The position numbers and the translations under genes were made by a program. The notes beneath the pieces are model-generated. The model was not told the DNA's origin. It searched no databases and was given only the letters and a program-made list of their open reading frames with translations. A stretch of DNA of 64,000 nt from Phytophthora hibernalis (lineage: Eukaryota > Oomycota > Peronosporomycetes > Peronosporales > Peronosporaceae): the NCBI GenBank assembly GCA_012656075.1, contig JAAKBF010000282.1, positions 372,001-436,000 of the forward strand, given 5' to 3'. Positions 1 through 11,033 of the stretch are shown piece after piece; within the stretch, counting starts at the first letter, position 1, and every line of letters starts with the position of its first letter.

Positions 1-225
1 TATTCTAGCAAGTCATGTCACTGGGCACTGCGACCTCCGATGGGAGCGCGCATGGATGGCTGCATTTGCATCTGCCTGTCCAAAGTGCACGACCAGCACG
101 ACGACTCGACCTTCACATCTATGGCATTGTACTCTTTAGTTCCGTTACTAACGACAAGGCTCTGTGTGGTCTCCCATACCAAGTGGCGATCGTCCGAATG
201 TCTGTTGACCCCAAGCCTCCTGCTG

Positions 226-1759
226 TTACGCCCAGGCGGCCAGCACGGCCATGCTTGAGATGCCTGTGGAGAAGAGCGCGAGCTTCTCGGCGGTGTTGGT
301 CTCCTGGCTCGCGTTCTCCTCCGAGAGCTCATGGAAGGCCAAGTAGATGAAGCTGCCGGCCGCGATGCTCAGCGCCACGGCCTCCATGGCTAGTGCGCTG
401 CAACCACGGAGAGACTCGGACAGTACCATACCCAGGAAGATGCCCAGCGGCGTCATGCAGCTGTAGAGTGTAAGTACAGCAATGGATCGCTGGGGTGCGA
501 TGCTGCTCTTGGCCTTGGCGAAGTTGGCGCCCACGGACATGGCCTCGATGAACTATTCAACACCATGACTCAGTAACTGCTCACTTCAACTTGGCCAGCC
601 AATCGCTGCGTACCTTGTGACTGAAGATGGCTACAGTGGTGGCGATAGCTGTCCGATTCATAGAATGGTTGACGCCCAGCGCAAAGCCAGCAATGAGCGA
701 GTGCACTGAGAAGAGCGCTGCTAATAAATAAGGAAGGAAGTAGCTGGTACCAAGTACAAGAGTTAGCGTCCGCTTCACCTGCCGAGAAGTTGGTTGTTGT
801 ACCTGTCGCCGGAGAACACAATGTGCTCGCTGACTGTGGCCTCCTCAGTCTGATGATCCTCCTGTAGCAGCTCCGTGGCAGCAGATTCGTACTCCATCAC
901 GACCTGAGGCCCTGACGTACTGTTCATGACCTAACACCAACGCTTTAGCAAAGAACCACAACAATGACCTTGAGATCTATCGCACCTTGACGCCGCTCTG
1001 CGTGAGAAGACACTTGCCTTCCTCCGTCGTAGCTGCACGATGGAAGATCGACGGTGACGGTACACTGCCACAGGAGCACGAGTAGAACCGCTCCTTGCCG
1101 TCCACGGAGACCGAGCGACTGCGCCACCCGAACGACGTGACCGACGGGATCTGCACTCGGTACATGCTGGTCTCATCTGCTCCACCAAAGCTCCGTTACT
1201 CCACCATCACTTGTCCACAACCTGTAACACACGTACAATCGGGACGTGCAGCACTCGCAACAGCCATGAGTTTGCCCGAGTTGCCCATGTTGAGCAGGTC
1301 CACGCTCCAGACGATGGAGCAGCCCAGTGCACAGAGCAGGTAGACGCTCGGGAACGTCGTCATCCAGTGCGGCGGCGTCTCCATGCCGGCCACCACCTCG
1401 TCGTACAGCTTGACGGCGTCCGGTAACAGATGCAGCAGGCCGGAACCCAGGAAGACGCCGGCCGTCGCGAACGGCAGCTTCCGACTCAGCAGGTTCTGTG
1501 CTCGGCGGGTGCCGTGACTGGACACCCACAGAGGCAGCAAGGCCGACACGACTGTGATCACCAGCAGCACCACCATGGCCGCATACTTGAACACGCGCAC
1601 GGTCTCCATTGAGTCGCCTTCCATCACTTGAGTCGCCACCATTGGATCGGTTGATAGCTTTGACTCCTGGAGGATTGGCACTGCGGCGATCGCGTGACGT
1701 GCACCTGCTGCGTCAGACAAGCGATCTTGTAGCTCAACCACGTCGGTTCGGGTGCTCAT
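226..1759 (-). CDS. ZIP-family metal (zinc/iron) transporter, multi-exon
   Basis: Polytopic membrane protein of the ZIP (SLC39) family, expected to move Zn2+ or a related divalent metal into the cytosol. The first exon (1759 to about 1233) carries a hydrophobic helix after about 50 residues and the conserved GVFLGSGLLHLLPDA stretch of ZIP helix 2. A GT-AG intron of about 66 nt (about 1167-1232) follows, then a hydrophilic, partly Cys-containing loop (about 1166-800) ending EHIVFSGD. Further exons hold the helix 4 signature HSLIAGFALGVN (about 700-640) and, in the exon at 540-226, the helix 5 pair HELSEE. The protein ends AVLAAWA. The start at 1759 is the first ATG of the open frame; a later Met (about 1640) is possible. 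It lies only 47 bp from a divergent gene start. Family assignment is firm; the substrate and exact splice sites are inferred. Confidence 0.85.
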
Positions 1760-1806
1760 TTGGAACCGCTCGTTGGTGAGACCACAAGTCGTTGGAGAGT
1801 CTCACC
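1760..1806. promoter_or_regulatory. 47-bp divergent spacer with inverted repeat
   Basis: This is the whole interval between the ATG of the ZIP gene (minus, 1759) and the proposed ATG of the membrane-protein gene (plus, 1807). It contains a perfect 8-bp inverted repeat, GGTGAGAC at 1775-1782 and GTCTCACC at 1799-1806, the latter touching the plus-strand ATG. No TATA box or clear oomycete initiator is visible. If both starts are right, the promoters must overlap or lie partly inside the opposite gene. Confidence 0.4.
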
Positions 1807-2729
1807 ATGAACCTGTTGAGGTTGGTATTCGTGCTGGGCGTGCTGATGCGGTCGGGTGACGGTAGGCAGTCGTAATGCACGTGTCTTGAAAGGGTGTGCA
1901 GTGACAACTTGTGCTACGTTGGGACTTGTAGCGCTTCGGTCGTGCACCAAGAACGGTCAAGTGCGTGTGCCGTGTGAAGACGAGCTGCTGCTGGGCAAGT
2001 CCGAGCGGTTCCTGCTCACCCTCTTCGGCCACACATGTTATACCATGAACATCGTCTCCCCAGCCACTTGAGGTGCTCTTCTACGACTCGAGAGACCTCA
2101 AAGACGACCAAAGTGTTCGAAGACTGCAGGACTCAAGTAATGAGACGACGAACAGCTTGGCACCTCTAGGAGACAACCCTGCGTGCCACAACGTGCTGAG
2201 CTGCTACCAATTACAGGAAGGACTGTCCAAGGCGACGGTCTACAATTTAATGATCTCGAGGTGGGCCAACGTCAGTGACGACGACTTGGCTCAAGATGAC
2301 GGACCCATTAGGGTGGCTGTGGAGCTGGAGCACTGCGACCCGGTGTCACCATGGCACTACGTCGGTAAGGACGATGGGTATCTATTGAGCGACGTTGAGG
2401 AGTACTAACTGTTTCGATTGTCGTGTGCTGCAGGGCTGGTGTTCGTGGGCGGCATTGGATTTACATCGACGGTGTTGCTCCTCTGCATTGTTGGAGAGTT
2501 TGTGCTCGGTCTTCGGACACTTACGAAGCTGCAGAATGCAGCACAACGAGATCGGTTTGTCGAGCTTCCTCAGCTTGACCCTATTAAGATGAAGACCAGC
2601 GAGAAGGAATACGACAAAGCCTGCGAGGGATCCGAGGGGTTTGAAGAGCCAACTGCACCGCTCATGACGACAGTGATTGCGGAGGCATCGGAGCCTGCAG
2701 CAGAGCCAGAGAACTCTTCGCCCGCATGA
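1807..2729 (+). CDS. Small secretory single-pass membrane protein, function unknown
   Basis: I do not recognise the family. The ATG at 1807 opens a short exon encoding a signal peptide (MNLLRLVFVLGVLM). A probable 70-nt intron (1862-1931) leads to a luminal or extracellular domain with paired cysteines (RSCTKNGQVRVPCEDE, TCYTMN, PACHNVLSCY). A second intron at 2365-2433 is textbook: GTAAGG donor, TACTAAC branch site, CAG acceptor. After it comes one transmembrane helix (about 2434-2510, GLVFVGGIGFTSTVLLL) and an acidic cytoplasmic tail ending SSPA. Between about 2055 and 2070 the frame shifts by one base without a plausible intron, so the gene is either damaged or carries a sequence error. 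A type I membrane topology is inferred from the order of signal peptide, ectodomain, helix and tail. Confidence 0.6.
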
Positions 2730-2890
2730 TAAAGCAAAGCTCGACCCTCGTCTTGTCTCCTACTTCGAAGTACTTCATGTTGAACAATGAAAGCCTTGGT
2801 TTATAGTGTCGACTACAACTTGTTGTCTTGAGACAGCTCAGCTGAAGCAGATTCATGCTTCCTACTTGAATCTGCAAATTGTCGGCGCCT

Positions 2891-4360
2891 TCACTCGTGC
2901 GTGCGCCGATCTGCTGCAAACTCGCCGGACAAAATCCGCGTCTTGAGTGCGTACAGGTTTGCATCCTCTCCTTCAAACTTCAGTCGCTTCTGAGCTTTCA
3001 TGAGCACTCGCATTTCGTCCTGGTTGCTCTCATCGACCTTGAGGCCTTTCTCGATGGACTTGAATTTGTCCTTATCATCCAGTTTGAGCACGGTGAAGTA
3101 GCTACACACGGCAAAATTGTACAAGTCAAAGTAGTGAAATCATGAATACTAGTACTACAGTAGTAATATGTAAAACTACATCGGTCGTACCCGCTGTGTG
3201 ACTTGTGTTCGTTGCCGTCCATGACCGAGTGGATGAACACTTCGACCTCAACTTCCAGGTGAAAACGACTTCAAAGCAGTAAACTGTCAGTTTTTGGTTG
3301 CAAACATCTTCAACTTCATGGTCCACTTACTCAACATTGACGACGCGTGCACGCATTCTCACCATGTCGAGCATACGAATTGGTAGCTTGAACAGCACGC
3401 GATTCATGGCTATAGTCACCATTTTCTCGGATCTGGTGAACTTCTGAGCGCAGTGCAAGGCGATCTTGTCCTGCGACGGAAAATATGAATGACAAACTGC
3501 AATTTGTTCATGGTTCAGCCAAGGAATCGTACCATCCAGGACAGTAAATCGCCACCGAAGACGGTGTCGTGAGGATTGAGATTGCGAGGCAGGAAACAGT
3601 TGCGCACTTCGACCACCGTGTCGCTCACAGATACGTAGTTGGCTTTACTCTCATCTGACTGTTTTACAAATGCGAGTCCGTCCACTGTATCTTGCTCCAG
3701 TCTCCACTGAATTGATAACTCTTTCCGTTGATTAGCAAGATCGCTCATTTTCAAGCAATAGTCGGCATGGTCCGCGTCGAACAGCTTTGGCAAGCCCTTC
3801 CGTGGCCGCCCGAACCGGTTAATAGCCACCATCGTGATGATTGCGTCGTGTGTGTGTTGGAGCGTGTCAGTCACGAGATCGAGGCGAAAAGTTTTTACTT
3901 GCACTGCCATAGACGAGTTTCCCAGTCCGATGACCTCCCCTTCCAGTCGCACGTGGTCTCCATGAAACACCGGCTTCACCAAGTCCACGCGGTCAAATGA
4001 TATGGTAGCTGCTGCCCCCATCGACAGTCTGCCAGACACTTAAACATATTAGTCGAATTTCGAAAGCTCTCGACAATCGACAATTATTCGTCGATCACTT
4101 CCTACCGATACGCAATTGATCCAGCCACCACGTCCATTAGCGCGAGAATGGGCCCCGTACTCAGCATTTTACCCTTTTGACCTTCGTCGCCCTGCAAACC
4201 AGGTGAAAAAACATTAAAAGCACTGCAGTGGAGATCGAGATGCATGTTATCGTACAATTACATCGGTGATGACCGACTGCGTGTCCTTCGGACGCACTTG
4301 GGCAGGCATTCGACGTAGACGCCATAAATCCTTCGCAGTACCGATCACCGCCTTCAGCAT
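2891..4360 (-). CDS. Acyl-CoA thioesterase, tandem HotDog (ACOT9-like), copy 1
   Basis: Predicted to hydrolyse acyl-CoA to free fatty acid and CoA, probably in mitochondria as for ACOT9 (compartment inferred). The start at 4360 (MLKAVIGTAKDLWRLRRMP) was chosen by alignment with the paralog at 13980. Exons are separated by short GT-AG introns. The largest (about 4035-3530) holds the first HotDog domain, with ISFDRVDLVKPVFHGD, a QHTHDA motif and MVAINRFGRPRKG, and the start of the second, NPHDTVFGGDLLSWM. Later exons give KMVTIAMNRVLFKLP and HSGYFTVLKLDDKDKFKS, then a Lys/Glu-rich C-terminus ending ADRRTHE. No frame break was seen in this copy, unlike copy 2. It lies just downstream of ABCG copy 1 on the same strand. 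Confidence 0.8.
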
Positions 4361-4481
4361 GGCCTCGAGTGGTCGGCTCCACGTTAGTTTTTTGCGTCAA
4401 CAAGTCCGACCTGTTGTTTGAGGTGATCACAATGACAACCCTTTTATCTTCGTCTACATGTTTGTACATTTGTTCATTAGG

Positions 4482-6677
4482 CTAATGGTGCTTAAGGCGA
4501 CCAAAGCGTAAGACCAGCACAAGAATGCCCATGAGCTGCAGCACTACGGCGTATCCTAGGAGCATGAGCATGTTGCGAGGTACGTTGACGTTTTCCATTC
4601 CGTAGCTCCTGAGCAGTTCCCACGCTTCTTTCGTGTTTTCTTGCGAGAAATGCTCGAACATGAACGACTCGAACGAGTACGTGTGGAAGGCGAGGTAGTA
4701 GCCCCATTTCCAGTAGGCAGGGATCGCGGAGTACGGCACCATGAAGCCTTCGCAAAGCATAAACATACCGAAGAGACCAGCTCCCAGTGCGATACCCATG
4801 ATGTAGTGCGGCACGGCAGCACCGAGCAGATGCATCATCGACTCGGCAGTGATGAGTGACAATGTCAAGTTCAGGAAGAAAGACTCGAACGAATGCACCT
4901 GAGCGAAGTACACGACGATGATGGACGCCAACACCGAGATAAGCGTGATTCCGGGCAGTGCACCGAGGAGGTTGGCAGTGGTGTAACTTGCGAGATGCAG
5001 CGAATGCGACCGTACTTCTCGTTCCAGCACGGCTCGTTGTTCCAGAAGAGCTGGTAAAGCTGCAACGGACATGAACACCAGAAATGCTTGTACGTAGAAA
5101 AGAAGAGGAACCATAGCAGCGCTTGTGATTTTCTGGTTGGAGCTCAGATACATCGTACCGACCATGAATGACAGCAGAATGTACATGAGCACCCGCAACC
5201 AGAACACTCCGGGGTGACGCCAATTGTTGGTCAAATTCCGTTGTAACAGCACACAAAACTGATCAAGTCTCGAGGGCCGCAACGCCCGAAGCATTTCATA
5301 ATTGATGAGATTCACATCTCGCATCGAGCGATCTTGCGCTATATCGACACGTAAACGCTGAGGCTCTGATCCTTCCTCAAGAGCTCGGACGAAAAGCTCA
5401 AGATGTAAACCGGAATGAAAATCCACGTTCACCAAATTGACGAAGTACTCGGCCGGATTGGAGTACATTGGGCATACGTAGCCCAAGGAGAAGAAATGTG
5501 TGAGAGCTGCTGCTGCTGGACCAAAGTACACAAGTTCGCCGTTGCTTAGGATCACTAAGTTCGTCAGCATTTCGTACACGGAAGAGGATGGCTGGTGAAT
5601 TGTGCATATCACGTTCTTGCCACCCTCATGACAGAGTCTTTCGATATGCTGCATGACACTACGAGCGGAAGAAGCGTCAAGACCTGAAGTAGGCTCGTCA
5701 AGAAGGAGCAACGCCGGATCTGACAGAAGTTCCACTGCAATTCCCAGTCGTTTGCGCTGCCCCGATGAAATTCCTTTGTGGAAGACATCTCCAACATTTG
5801 CATTCATACAAGACCGTAGGCCCATGGCGTCGATAACGTCTTGTATGCGTGATTCACGTGTGAGAGTGGGGACGTGACTTGGCAAGCCAAGGCCTGCTGC
5901 GATTTGGAGAGTTTCCAGAACCGAAAACGACCCGAGAAATGCCATGTCTTGCGAGACGTAGTTCATGATCGAATGAAAGGTGCGTGGATTTCGAGGTCGA
6001 CCATTTACGTCCACAATGCCCTCGACTCGTACTCCGGGACCTCCTGGTTGCACACGATCTGCGAGAATGTCCAATAACGTAGTTTTACCTGCTCCAGACG
6101 GACCGATGATAGCTGTTAGATCCCCAGGACCCGATCGCCCCCACACGTTGTTGAGGATTTTCCGAGGCTGCCGATGTTCGAGTTCAAGCCGTCGTTGTTG
6201 ATCAGAGCTTTTGCGTGCGAACCGACCTGGGAACCAGCGCTTTTTGGGCTGTATGGTGTACGAAACATGTTGCCAACTGATCGAACACTGCTGTAAGGAA
6301 CCACGTTGACGACGTTGTGCGGACTCGACTTCCGCAGCGAAATCAAACGACTTGGACTTCTTGTCTTCCAAACTCACCCTTCGAACGTCGGCTGTACTCG
6401 TATTCAGGCAATCGTAGTGGGCGTCAATGGCGATCGAAGGAGACCTCAACTCACTTGATGGTGTCGATAAACTACACTCGTGACCAGCCTCATAGTCAGC
6501 GTTGTCGATAGCATCCCCGACACCGGACGAGGTCACTGAAATTCCGTCCGATGGGTCGTACGCAGTTGGTGCAAGCGGAGTGTTACTCGAGATGCAGCTA
6601 TCGCCCATGGAGCCCCCAAATCGCACGCGCATACTGCTCTGACGGCAACAACGTGCCACAAAGGACGTGTTTTTCAC
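4482..6677 (-). CDS. ABCG (White/WBC) half-transporter, copy 1
   Basis: Intact 731-codon frame, the usual length of an ABCG half-size transporter, which dimerises to export lipids, sterols or xenobiotics across the plasma membrane. Domain order is nucleotide-binding then transmembrane, as in the G subfamily. After about 145 hydrophilic Ser-rich residues come Walker A GPSGAGKTTLLD (near residue 195), the Q-loop region NYVSQDMAFLG, the ABC signature ISSGQRKRLGIA, Walker B ALLLLDEPTSGLD and the H-loop TIHQPSSS. The C-terminal third has about six hydrophobic helices, with the ABCG loop GFMVPYSAIPAYWKWGYYLAFHTYSFESFM. It is closely related to the gene at 17.5-19.6 kb but has a different N-terminal extension. 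The substrate cannot be told. Confidence 0.92.
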   Translation of the reverse strand: MKNTSFVARCCRQSSMRVRFGGSMGDSCISSNTPLAPTAYDPSDGISVTSSGVGDAIDNADYEAGHECSLSTPSSELRSPSIAIDAHYDCLNTSTADVRRVSLEDKKSKSFDFAAEVESAQRRQRGSLQQCSISWQHVSYTIQPKKRWFPGRFARKSSDQQRRLELEHRQPRKILNNVWGRSGPGDLTAIIGPSGAGKTTLLDILADRVQPGGPGVRVEGIVDVNGRPRNPRTFHSIMNYVSQDMAFLGSFSVLETLQIAAGLGLPSHVPTLTRESRIQDVIDAMGLRSCMNANVGDVFHKGISSGQRKRLGIAVELLSDPALLLLDEPTSGLDASSARSVMQHIERLCHEGGKNVICTIHQPSSSVYEMLTNLVILSNGELVYFGPAAAALTHFFSLGYVCPMYSNPAEYFVNLVNVDFHSGLHLELFVRALEEGSEPQRLRVDIAQDRSMRDVNLINYEMLRALRPSRLDQFCVLLQRNLTNNWRHPGVFWLRVLMYILLSFMVGTMYLSSNQKITSAAMVPLLFYVQAFLVFMSVAALPALLEQRAVLEREVRSHSLHLASYTTANLLGALPGITLISVLASIIVVYFAQVHSFESFFLNLTLSLITAESMMHLLGAAVPHYIMGIALGAGLFGMFMLCEGFMVPYSAIPAYWKWGYYLAFHTYSFESFMFEHFSQENTKEAWELLRSYGMENVNVPRNMLMLLGYAVVLQLMGILVLVLRFGRLKHH

Positions 6678-8206
6678 TGTGCTAACCGCCCCGAAAGGCG
6701 CACCGTTTTTCTCTGTTTGTCCTCCAGCACCCCTTGATAACTACTAGCGCACGTGTTACCGACTCTGCGGGAATGCGAATGTAGAAGAACATGGTGGTGG
6801 TGCTGGCAACAGCCCAGCGGCAGCAAGGCAAATGAGCTGGCTACGACTGTCCGGGGACGAGACCTTTTCCGCGAAACCGGGCAGTTAGGGAAACCAGCAC
6901 GGATCTGTCGACGGTCAACAAGTCTGCATTGCAATGCTTAACATGAACATCTGCGTTCAACTAGCAAGTTTAACGCGATGCGGTTAGCAACTCTAGTCGC
7001 TCGCAGTCTGCTGACTCACACAGGTCAAACACGTCCACCCTCTCATCCACTCGATACTGTCAACCGCACTGCAAGGTACACATGCGACCTATTGCTTATA
7101 ATGGCCTCTGCTGGCTGTTTCTGCGATGGAGCAGCCCTCGAGAATACCGGGGCCAGTGCTCGACTCCACGCGAGCTGACTGCTTGCCAGCACAAGTTCTC
7201 GGGATCGTGCAATACTAGCTACGGACCTATCGTCCTAGCAATATCCAAATGAAAGCCTTCTCTCTGTAGACGTGCGGTGCTTATTCCTGTCTGCTGTGCA
7301 GACAGGAACAACAGACTCTGCCGGTGTACAGTACAGATGAACGTCTCCGAGAGCGGGTTCGACGAATTGTTGACAACGCGCGATGGAGCAGGTAATCAGC
7401 CGGCGCTACGATAGCAATTGATTTTTAGTTGCCAAACACGCTGGTGCGTTGATAAATAAAAGTGTCGAGTGCAGGAAGTGCAGCAGGCAATGCAAGTGCT
7501 TGACCAAGGGCAAGTTGAAGTGGGTGCTGAAACGCACTGACTGGTTGAAAAAATATCCGATACGCTACATCTATTGGATAAAACTTATCGACTTAGTCGA
7601 AACCGTAAACATCTGACATTGGAGACAGTCGCCGTGAACATCTCCACGACCTCGCGATACAATAGTTTTTCCGGAGGCTCACTTGGCAAAAGAGTGACTC
7701 GCGGGATATCGGCAACCAAGACCTCTCGACAGGCATCGATTTCCGGCTTGCCTGTCGATAAAAGTACACAGTCTACATGTACCGGTATCCAGGGATATCG
7801 CATTGAATAATATCCCGACTAAGTTAACGTGCGACATGACGAAAGGTCGGATCCTTACCATTAAACGAGGACGGACTGCATTTACTTCACCTAAACGAAA
7901 GCAATCGGTTCAGTGAAATTTCATTCGCGTGATTAGGAAGGAAATTGATTCTTGCAGTTCATATCAAATACAGAACAACAATCAGCATCTCTACCAAAAC
8001 AGACAGATATGCAAGGACATTCGAAAATACAGTTCCAGTCCCTGTCTCCATAAAGTATTTTAGCCAATCGAAACATTGTAGGTCTGGCGATAAACATCCG
8101 CTTGTCGCTTGCACGTCATCTCAACGTTCCGGCCTCTGTGTGCCCCACTCCACAAAGTGATTGAACGCCAGCAAAAGACCTCCTCACGGCGTCGTAATCG
8201 TTCTCC
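6678..8206. other. Intergenic region, ABCG copy 1 to FYVE gene
   Basis: This separates two divergently transcribed genes. No conserved protein is visible on either strand; open frames are short and low in plausibility. A perfect 11-bp hairpin with a 3-nt loop lies at 7284-7308. Several GTCGATAAAA-like stretches occur around 7570-7770, but no repeat family was recognised. Confidence 0.5.
7284..7308. repeat. Perfect 11-bp hairpin
   Basis: Left arm TTCCTGTCTGC (7284-7294), loop TGT, right arm GCAGACAGGAA (7298-7308). It is not followed by a T-tract and is not near a gene end, so its role is unknown. Confidence 0.6.
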
Positions 8207-10915
8207 ATGGGGGCCGGTGAACGCCTCGTAATGCCTCGATTCCTGCGCGAAAGCTCCCGCGATCGCGCTCCCGACTTGGCACCTCCTTCGGCCTCTTCGT
8301 CCTCTTCTTCGTCGCCATCTCCAGCGTCGCCCAGTGCTGGGGAAGCCGAATCGTCGATGGTCGAGGAGCTCCAGAGACGTAAAGCCGCCTTTTTGGCGCA
8401 TTTCAAGAGCAACGGCAGCCAAAACAGCAGCGGAGAGGACACGGTACTATCTGGAGACTGGAGCAGTCAGCGGTCGCTGGATGGGGCTCCGCAGAGCGGC
8501 GCAGACTCGAAATGTCACGTGTGCAATGCCTCTCTTCGACTGCTTCGTGTTCGGGTGGGTTTTATTAGACTTTTAATTGGGCTTTATTAGGTCTGATATG
8601 GGTTTTATTGACTGATAATGGGGTTTTATGGATTGCAGCATCATTGTCGCAATTGCGGCATGGCGGTGTGTGGCGTGCACAGTAAGAACCAAGTACCGCT
8701 GCCCCACTTGGGGATCATGAAGGAAGTGCGAGTGTGCGACTTGTGTACGAGGCAATTGGTGCAGCGTCGAGCGGGATACCGCAGCCCCAAGATTGCCAGA
8801 ACCAGACAGAACTCGAACCCCAATTTTGCTGAGAGAGAGCGACCCGGAGCTGTCCCCGCTCACTGGAGAGAGGATGCCGATGCTCTTGGCGCCGTTGACG
8901 CCGCCGGGTCATGGGAAGGACAGACTGCCGTCGATGGACGGCACTCCAGGAACACCTGACGTGAGCGGTCGAGGAAGTTTCAACTTGAACTCGTTGGGCA
9001 GCGGCCTCGTGAACAGCACCGCCAATGCCATGCCTGGCATCTTGTACAGCTGCTTGCTGGAGGAACAGGACAACACTATGGACGAGATCCTGTATCTCGG
9101 AACTTTTACGATGGGAGGACGCTCGCTTGCGAGTCGTCGAATGAGCGCCAACGTGGCATTGTGGAAGTGGAGAATTTTCATGCTGACGACGGCGGAGATG
9201 TTGTGCTTTAAGGCGACGGGGTCTATTACTGATGATGATTCTGCTACGATGGCGTCGATGGCGCTGGGTGAGGTGCGATCTTCAGTTCACCTGTCGGATA
9301 TTTTGCACATTGAAGTGAACGACCAGTTCCCACGCATCCTCACAGTGATCCGCGCGGACGGTCGAGTGTTCCGCGTGCGTGCACGTACTCCTGAACAGTG
9401 CACGGAGATCGCGGTAGCGCTGCGCAAGGCCATGCAGCTCTTCCAGGATGCCCTCTTCAAGCTGCAGCGTGGTCCGCAGCCTGAGGACAACAGCATCAGT
9501 TGTGTGACTATCCAGCACGAGTCTTCACTGCCGGAGTCTGTGGTCATCAGCAACCCGGCCGTTGGTGAAGCTTTCCTGGTGGAGATGTATCCCTCGAGCA
9601 TTCTCCGATTTTATGTGAATGGTCCTTTGGCTAATGGTACGGCGCTCTATTCATGCGAGATGCTCGCTCGTGGTAAGAAGGGACGTCCGCCAGTCGTAGT
9701 GGAGGCTGAGCCCTTGGGAAATGGCCCGCGCGATGACCGCGTGCTGCATGTTTCCGTCCGAACGGAAAAGGCTATGGGCAGTTTCGAAGGTTCGGAGGAG
9801 ACCAACCGACGTTTCTGGGGCCTGACCTCGTTCCTGGCAGCCGTAGCAGCAGTCATGAACTCGATGGATAACGGTTCATTTGAGCTTCTGGCGTGGCTGT
9901 CAGCTCTCGTTTTGTTCCTTACTCGCTTCCATGAGCGTATCAGCTTGCTGCTTACTACGAAAAGGTTCTCGCGGGCTCAGCAGTTGCGTGTTGAATGTGT
10001 GGAGATCACGATGGGAAAGAGCGAGGGTTCGTCTGACGGTGATGAAGACGAGCAACACGAGGAACTGGAGCTTGACACCCGTTTCATAGCAGGTTGTGAA
10101 GGCGATGTTGAGGAAGCGAAGGAGCGCTACGCTGCCACGAAGAAGTGGCGAAAAGAAAACGACGTAGACACAATTCTGCTACGCCCGTCGTACGTGTTGA
10201 CAGACATGAAGGAGTGCTTCACACACTTTATCCACAAGAAGGATAGACTGGGGCACCCCATTTCCTTCGAGTTCCTAGGTGGTCAACGGAAGGCGCTGCA
10301 TGATTTCACGGTCCGTGGTGTGACGGAAGATGAGGCAGTCATGCACCACGTACGTATGATGGAGTTCATGTGGAACGTGATTGACCCGCGGCCGTTCCCA
10401 GAAGGAAACATGCTCAAGATCTACGACATCAAGGGCATCTCAATGGCTGACATGTCGAGCGATGTGGTCAACTACACGAAGAAATGGGGCGAGGTGATTG
10501 CCACGTACAACCCGGAGCGTGTGTATCAGGTTTTCATCATTAACCCACCGGCCTGGTTCAACCTCATCTGGAAACTTGTATCCCCCTTGTCAACCCCAAA
10601 ACGCGTGAGCGTATTCACGTGCTACGGGGCCAGAAGGATATCACCAAAGCACTGTTAGAATTTGTTGCACCTGAGAACCTGCCTAAAGAATACGGCGGCG
10701 TATGTCAGTGCGAAGGAGGCTGCTTCACACACTCACCCGAAGAGAAAGACATTCGCCGGTGGACGGAGTTTGTTAACACTAATTACCACGGAGATGTCAA
10801 CGACCCCGTCATCGTGGATGCCTACAACAAACTATGCGAGAAGTATCACAATCAGCTGCCACCTTCGACCTCCAGCAACAAAGTTCCTGCAGCGCCCAAT
10901 GGGGCAACGCCTTAA
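8207..10915 (+). CDS. FYVE - PH - CRAL-TRIO (SEC14) multidomain lipid-binding protein
   Basis: Likely a phosphoinositide-dependent lipid-transfer or trafficking protein of endosomal membranes (inferred from the domains). Domains in order: a Ser-rich N-terminus; a FYVE-type zinc finger starting CHVC and continuing, across an 84-nt intron (8555-8638), with the diagnostic RHHCRNCG core and a final CDLC pair; a linker rich in Pro and Ser; a PH-like domain (about 9085-9450, ILYLGTFTMGG ... VFRVRARTPEQ); a region with a hydrophobic segment LLAWLSALVLFLTRF (about 9890-9935); and a CRAL-TRIO domain (about 10120-10710) with LLRPSYVLTDMKE, MLKIYDIKGISM and VFIINPPAWFNLIW. Frame breaks at about 8845 (in a GA run) and about 10590 disrupt an otherwise continuous protein. 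The start at 8207 is the first ATG; 8231 is an alternative. It converges with PMS1. Confidence 0.8.
8555..8638 (+). other. Intron within the FYVE domain, with internal GGGTTTTAT repeats
   Basis: A GTGGGT donor and TTGCAG acceptor join CGG to CAT so that the zinc finger reads RHHCRNCG. Three GGGTTTTAT copies and one variant (GGGCTTTATT) lie inside, so the intron looks internally repetitive. Confidence 0.75.
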
Positions 10916-11033
10916 GACGCGGCGAAGCTAGATAATTATTCTGATATCCTTACATGAAAGTGGCTCACACTCACGCGCTGGCCCGACGGGACTGCGTGCT
11001 TGATTACTTCGAAGTACAAAAGAAATCTCGCGT

